Of a stretch of 60,094 nucleotides of DNA, positions 59,517 to 60,094 are shown piece after piece (within the stretch, counting starts at the first letter, position 1; every line of letters begins with the position of its first letter). The stretch comes from Butyrivibrio sp. (lineage in GTDB: Bacteria; Bacillota; Clostridia; Lachnospirales; Lachnospiraceae): NCBI GenBank assembly GCA_015056655.1, contig SVFV01000021.1, positions 1 through 60,094 on the forward strand, read 5' to 3'. The position numbers and the translations under genes are program-made. The notes under the pieces are model-generated. The model made no database searches. It was given only the letters and a program-made list of their open reading frames with translations, and had not been told where the DNA came from.

Positions 59517-59930
59517 ATGTACGACGACTTAATAAATCAGCTTACAGAAGAATGTAAAATCAGAAATATTACGGATAAGACTCGTAGTATTTATATTTGT
59601 CATGCAATCAAATTCCTTGAGTGGCTTAATAATAAACCTATTGATGAAATATCTCTATTGGATATACGCGAATACATTATATACAGGAGAGACAATGGTG
59701 CCACTCCGGGTTACTGCAATTCCATGTGTTCAGCCCTTTCTTTTTTCTATCTCCACATTCTGCATATCCCCTGGGATCTTGACATAGTCCCAAGAATGAA
59801 GATTGACTGGACTCTTCCTCATATCCTTTCATTGGAGGAAGTAGAAAAGCTCTTTGATTTTTCACACAGTCTTTTCGATACCAAGTCAGTTGTACTCATT
59901 AGTTTATTCCAATCAGAAACTCTTGTATGA
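59517..59930 (+). pseudogene. Truncated tyrosine recombinase (N-terminal core-binding part)
   Basis: The 137 residues from the ATG at 59517 (AAGG 5 nt upstream) match the SAM-like DNA-binding half of a phage/transposon-type integrase: TEECKIRNITDKTRSIYICH, then LSFFYLHILHIPWD and LPHILSLEEVEKLFD. The frame stops after SVVLISLFQSETLV, exactly where the catalytic domain (Arg...Tyr) should follow, and no remainder is in the window. It resembles the small recombinases linked to IS91-like elements. It is a mobile-element relic. Confidence 0.7.
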
Positions 59931-60094
59931 TGCTCTTTTCCATGCTGCAAACAAGACACTTACTTAGTTATCCCTCTCTTATAGTCCTTTACACCTAATT
60001 ATCTCAACAAACCGGAATTGAACAAAATCGCTGCGCGATGGCCTGCCTAGGCTGTGTGCAGTGATTTTCTTTTTATCAAAAAGGCAGTAGAAAG
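59931..60094. other. Right-edge stretch without a recognised gene
   Basis: No frame with a ribosome site is visible. The segment may contain the decayed rest of the recombinase element. Nothing else can be supported. Confidence 0.3.

Overview
The window looks like a chromosomal segment of a low-to-moderate-GC Firmicute, most likely a member of the Lachnospiraceae (Butyrivibrio/Pseudobutyrivibrio-like). This rests on strong Shine-Dalgarno sequences, Gram-positive lipobox and signal-peptide styles, short peptide deformylase and oligoendopeptidase F genes, DUF2156/GNAT pairs, LytTR/DUF3021 operons, EF-hand miniproteins and a Gram-positive-style LexA box. The genus is inference. I saw no rRNA, tRNA or CRISPR array.

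Layout. 1-4300 (+): a fragment of an unknown gene, then a four-gene iron-siderophore ABC importer (lipoprotein, two FecCD permeases, ATPase) behind a promoter that overlaps a palindromic operator. 4300-11140: a methyltransferase and an MFS exporter with an attenuator-like leader (-), two overlooked small proteins (-), glycerate kinase, a FIST-GGDEF protein and a TRIC-like channel (+). 11140-20630, mostly (-): a secreted nuclease, an esterase (+), a peptide deformylase beside an ATPase relic, an ArsC/Spx-like protein with three evenly spaced palindromes upstream, a two-repeat Cys/His secreted protein, a metallo-hydrolase, and a run of VWA, macro-HTH, Nudix, EF-hand and DUF2325-like genes. 20830-33200 (-) is the accessory, defence-like part. 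It holds a duplicated gene relic, a PD-(D/E)XK protein with an unknown partner, a zinc-ribbon membrane protein, and a compact five-gene operon: GIY-YIG/DUF2075 ATPase, MazG-like pyrophosphohydrolase, HNH nuclease, PLD-helicase-DUF3427, and a Nudix-methyltransferase fusion.

33300-41550 (-): a small membrane protein, a frameshifted pepF, a MacB-like ABC transporter behind 11-bp-spaced response-regulator boxes, and its likely two-component system. The kinase and regulator genes are pushed apart by about 780 bp that hold a tandem array of roughly 62-bp repeats and a plus-strand 36-residue membrane peptide gene. That gene has a consensus promoter with a LexA-like box in its spacer, and a convergent antisense promoter shares its bidirectional terminator. 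This is a strong candidate for an SOS-controlled type I toxin-antitoxin module. 41600-51520 (-): a TM-Rossmann-RyR protein, PAP2 phosphatase, M42 peptidase, Hpt protein and a SARP-like response regulator, a GNAT/DUF2156 pair, and an ABC-LytTR-DUF3021 operon with 21-bp-spaced LytTR-type repeats upstream. 51650-60094 (-): a heterodimeric ABC exporter preceded by two paralogous Cys-rich miniproteins, a phosphoesterase, GNAT/Nudix/GNAT genes, a methyltransferase, and a scar at the right end made of two GNAT fragments beside a truncated tyrosine recombinase.

The genes that most clearly act together are the siderophore importer, the five-gene helicase/nuclease/nucleotide-hydrolase operon, the ABC plus two-component sensing module, and the ABC-LytTR-DUF3021 operon. 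All functions are read from sequence motifs by eye; no database search was run.
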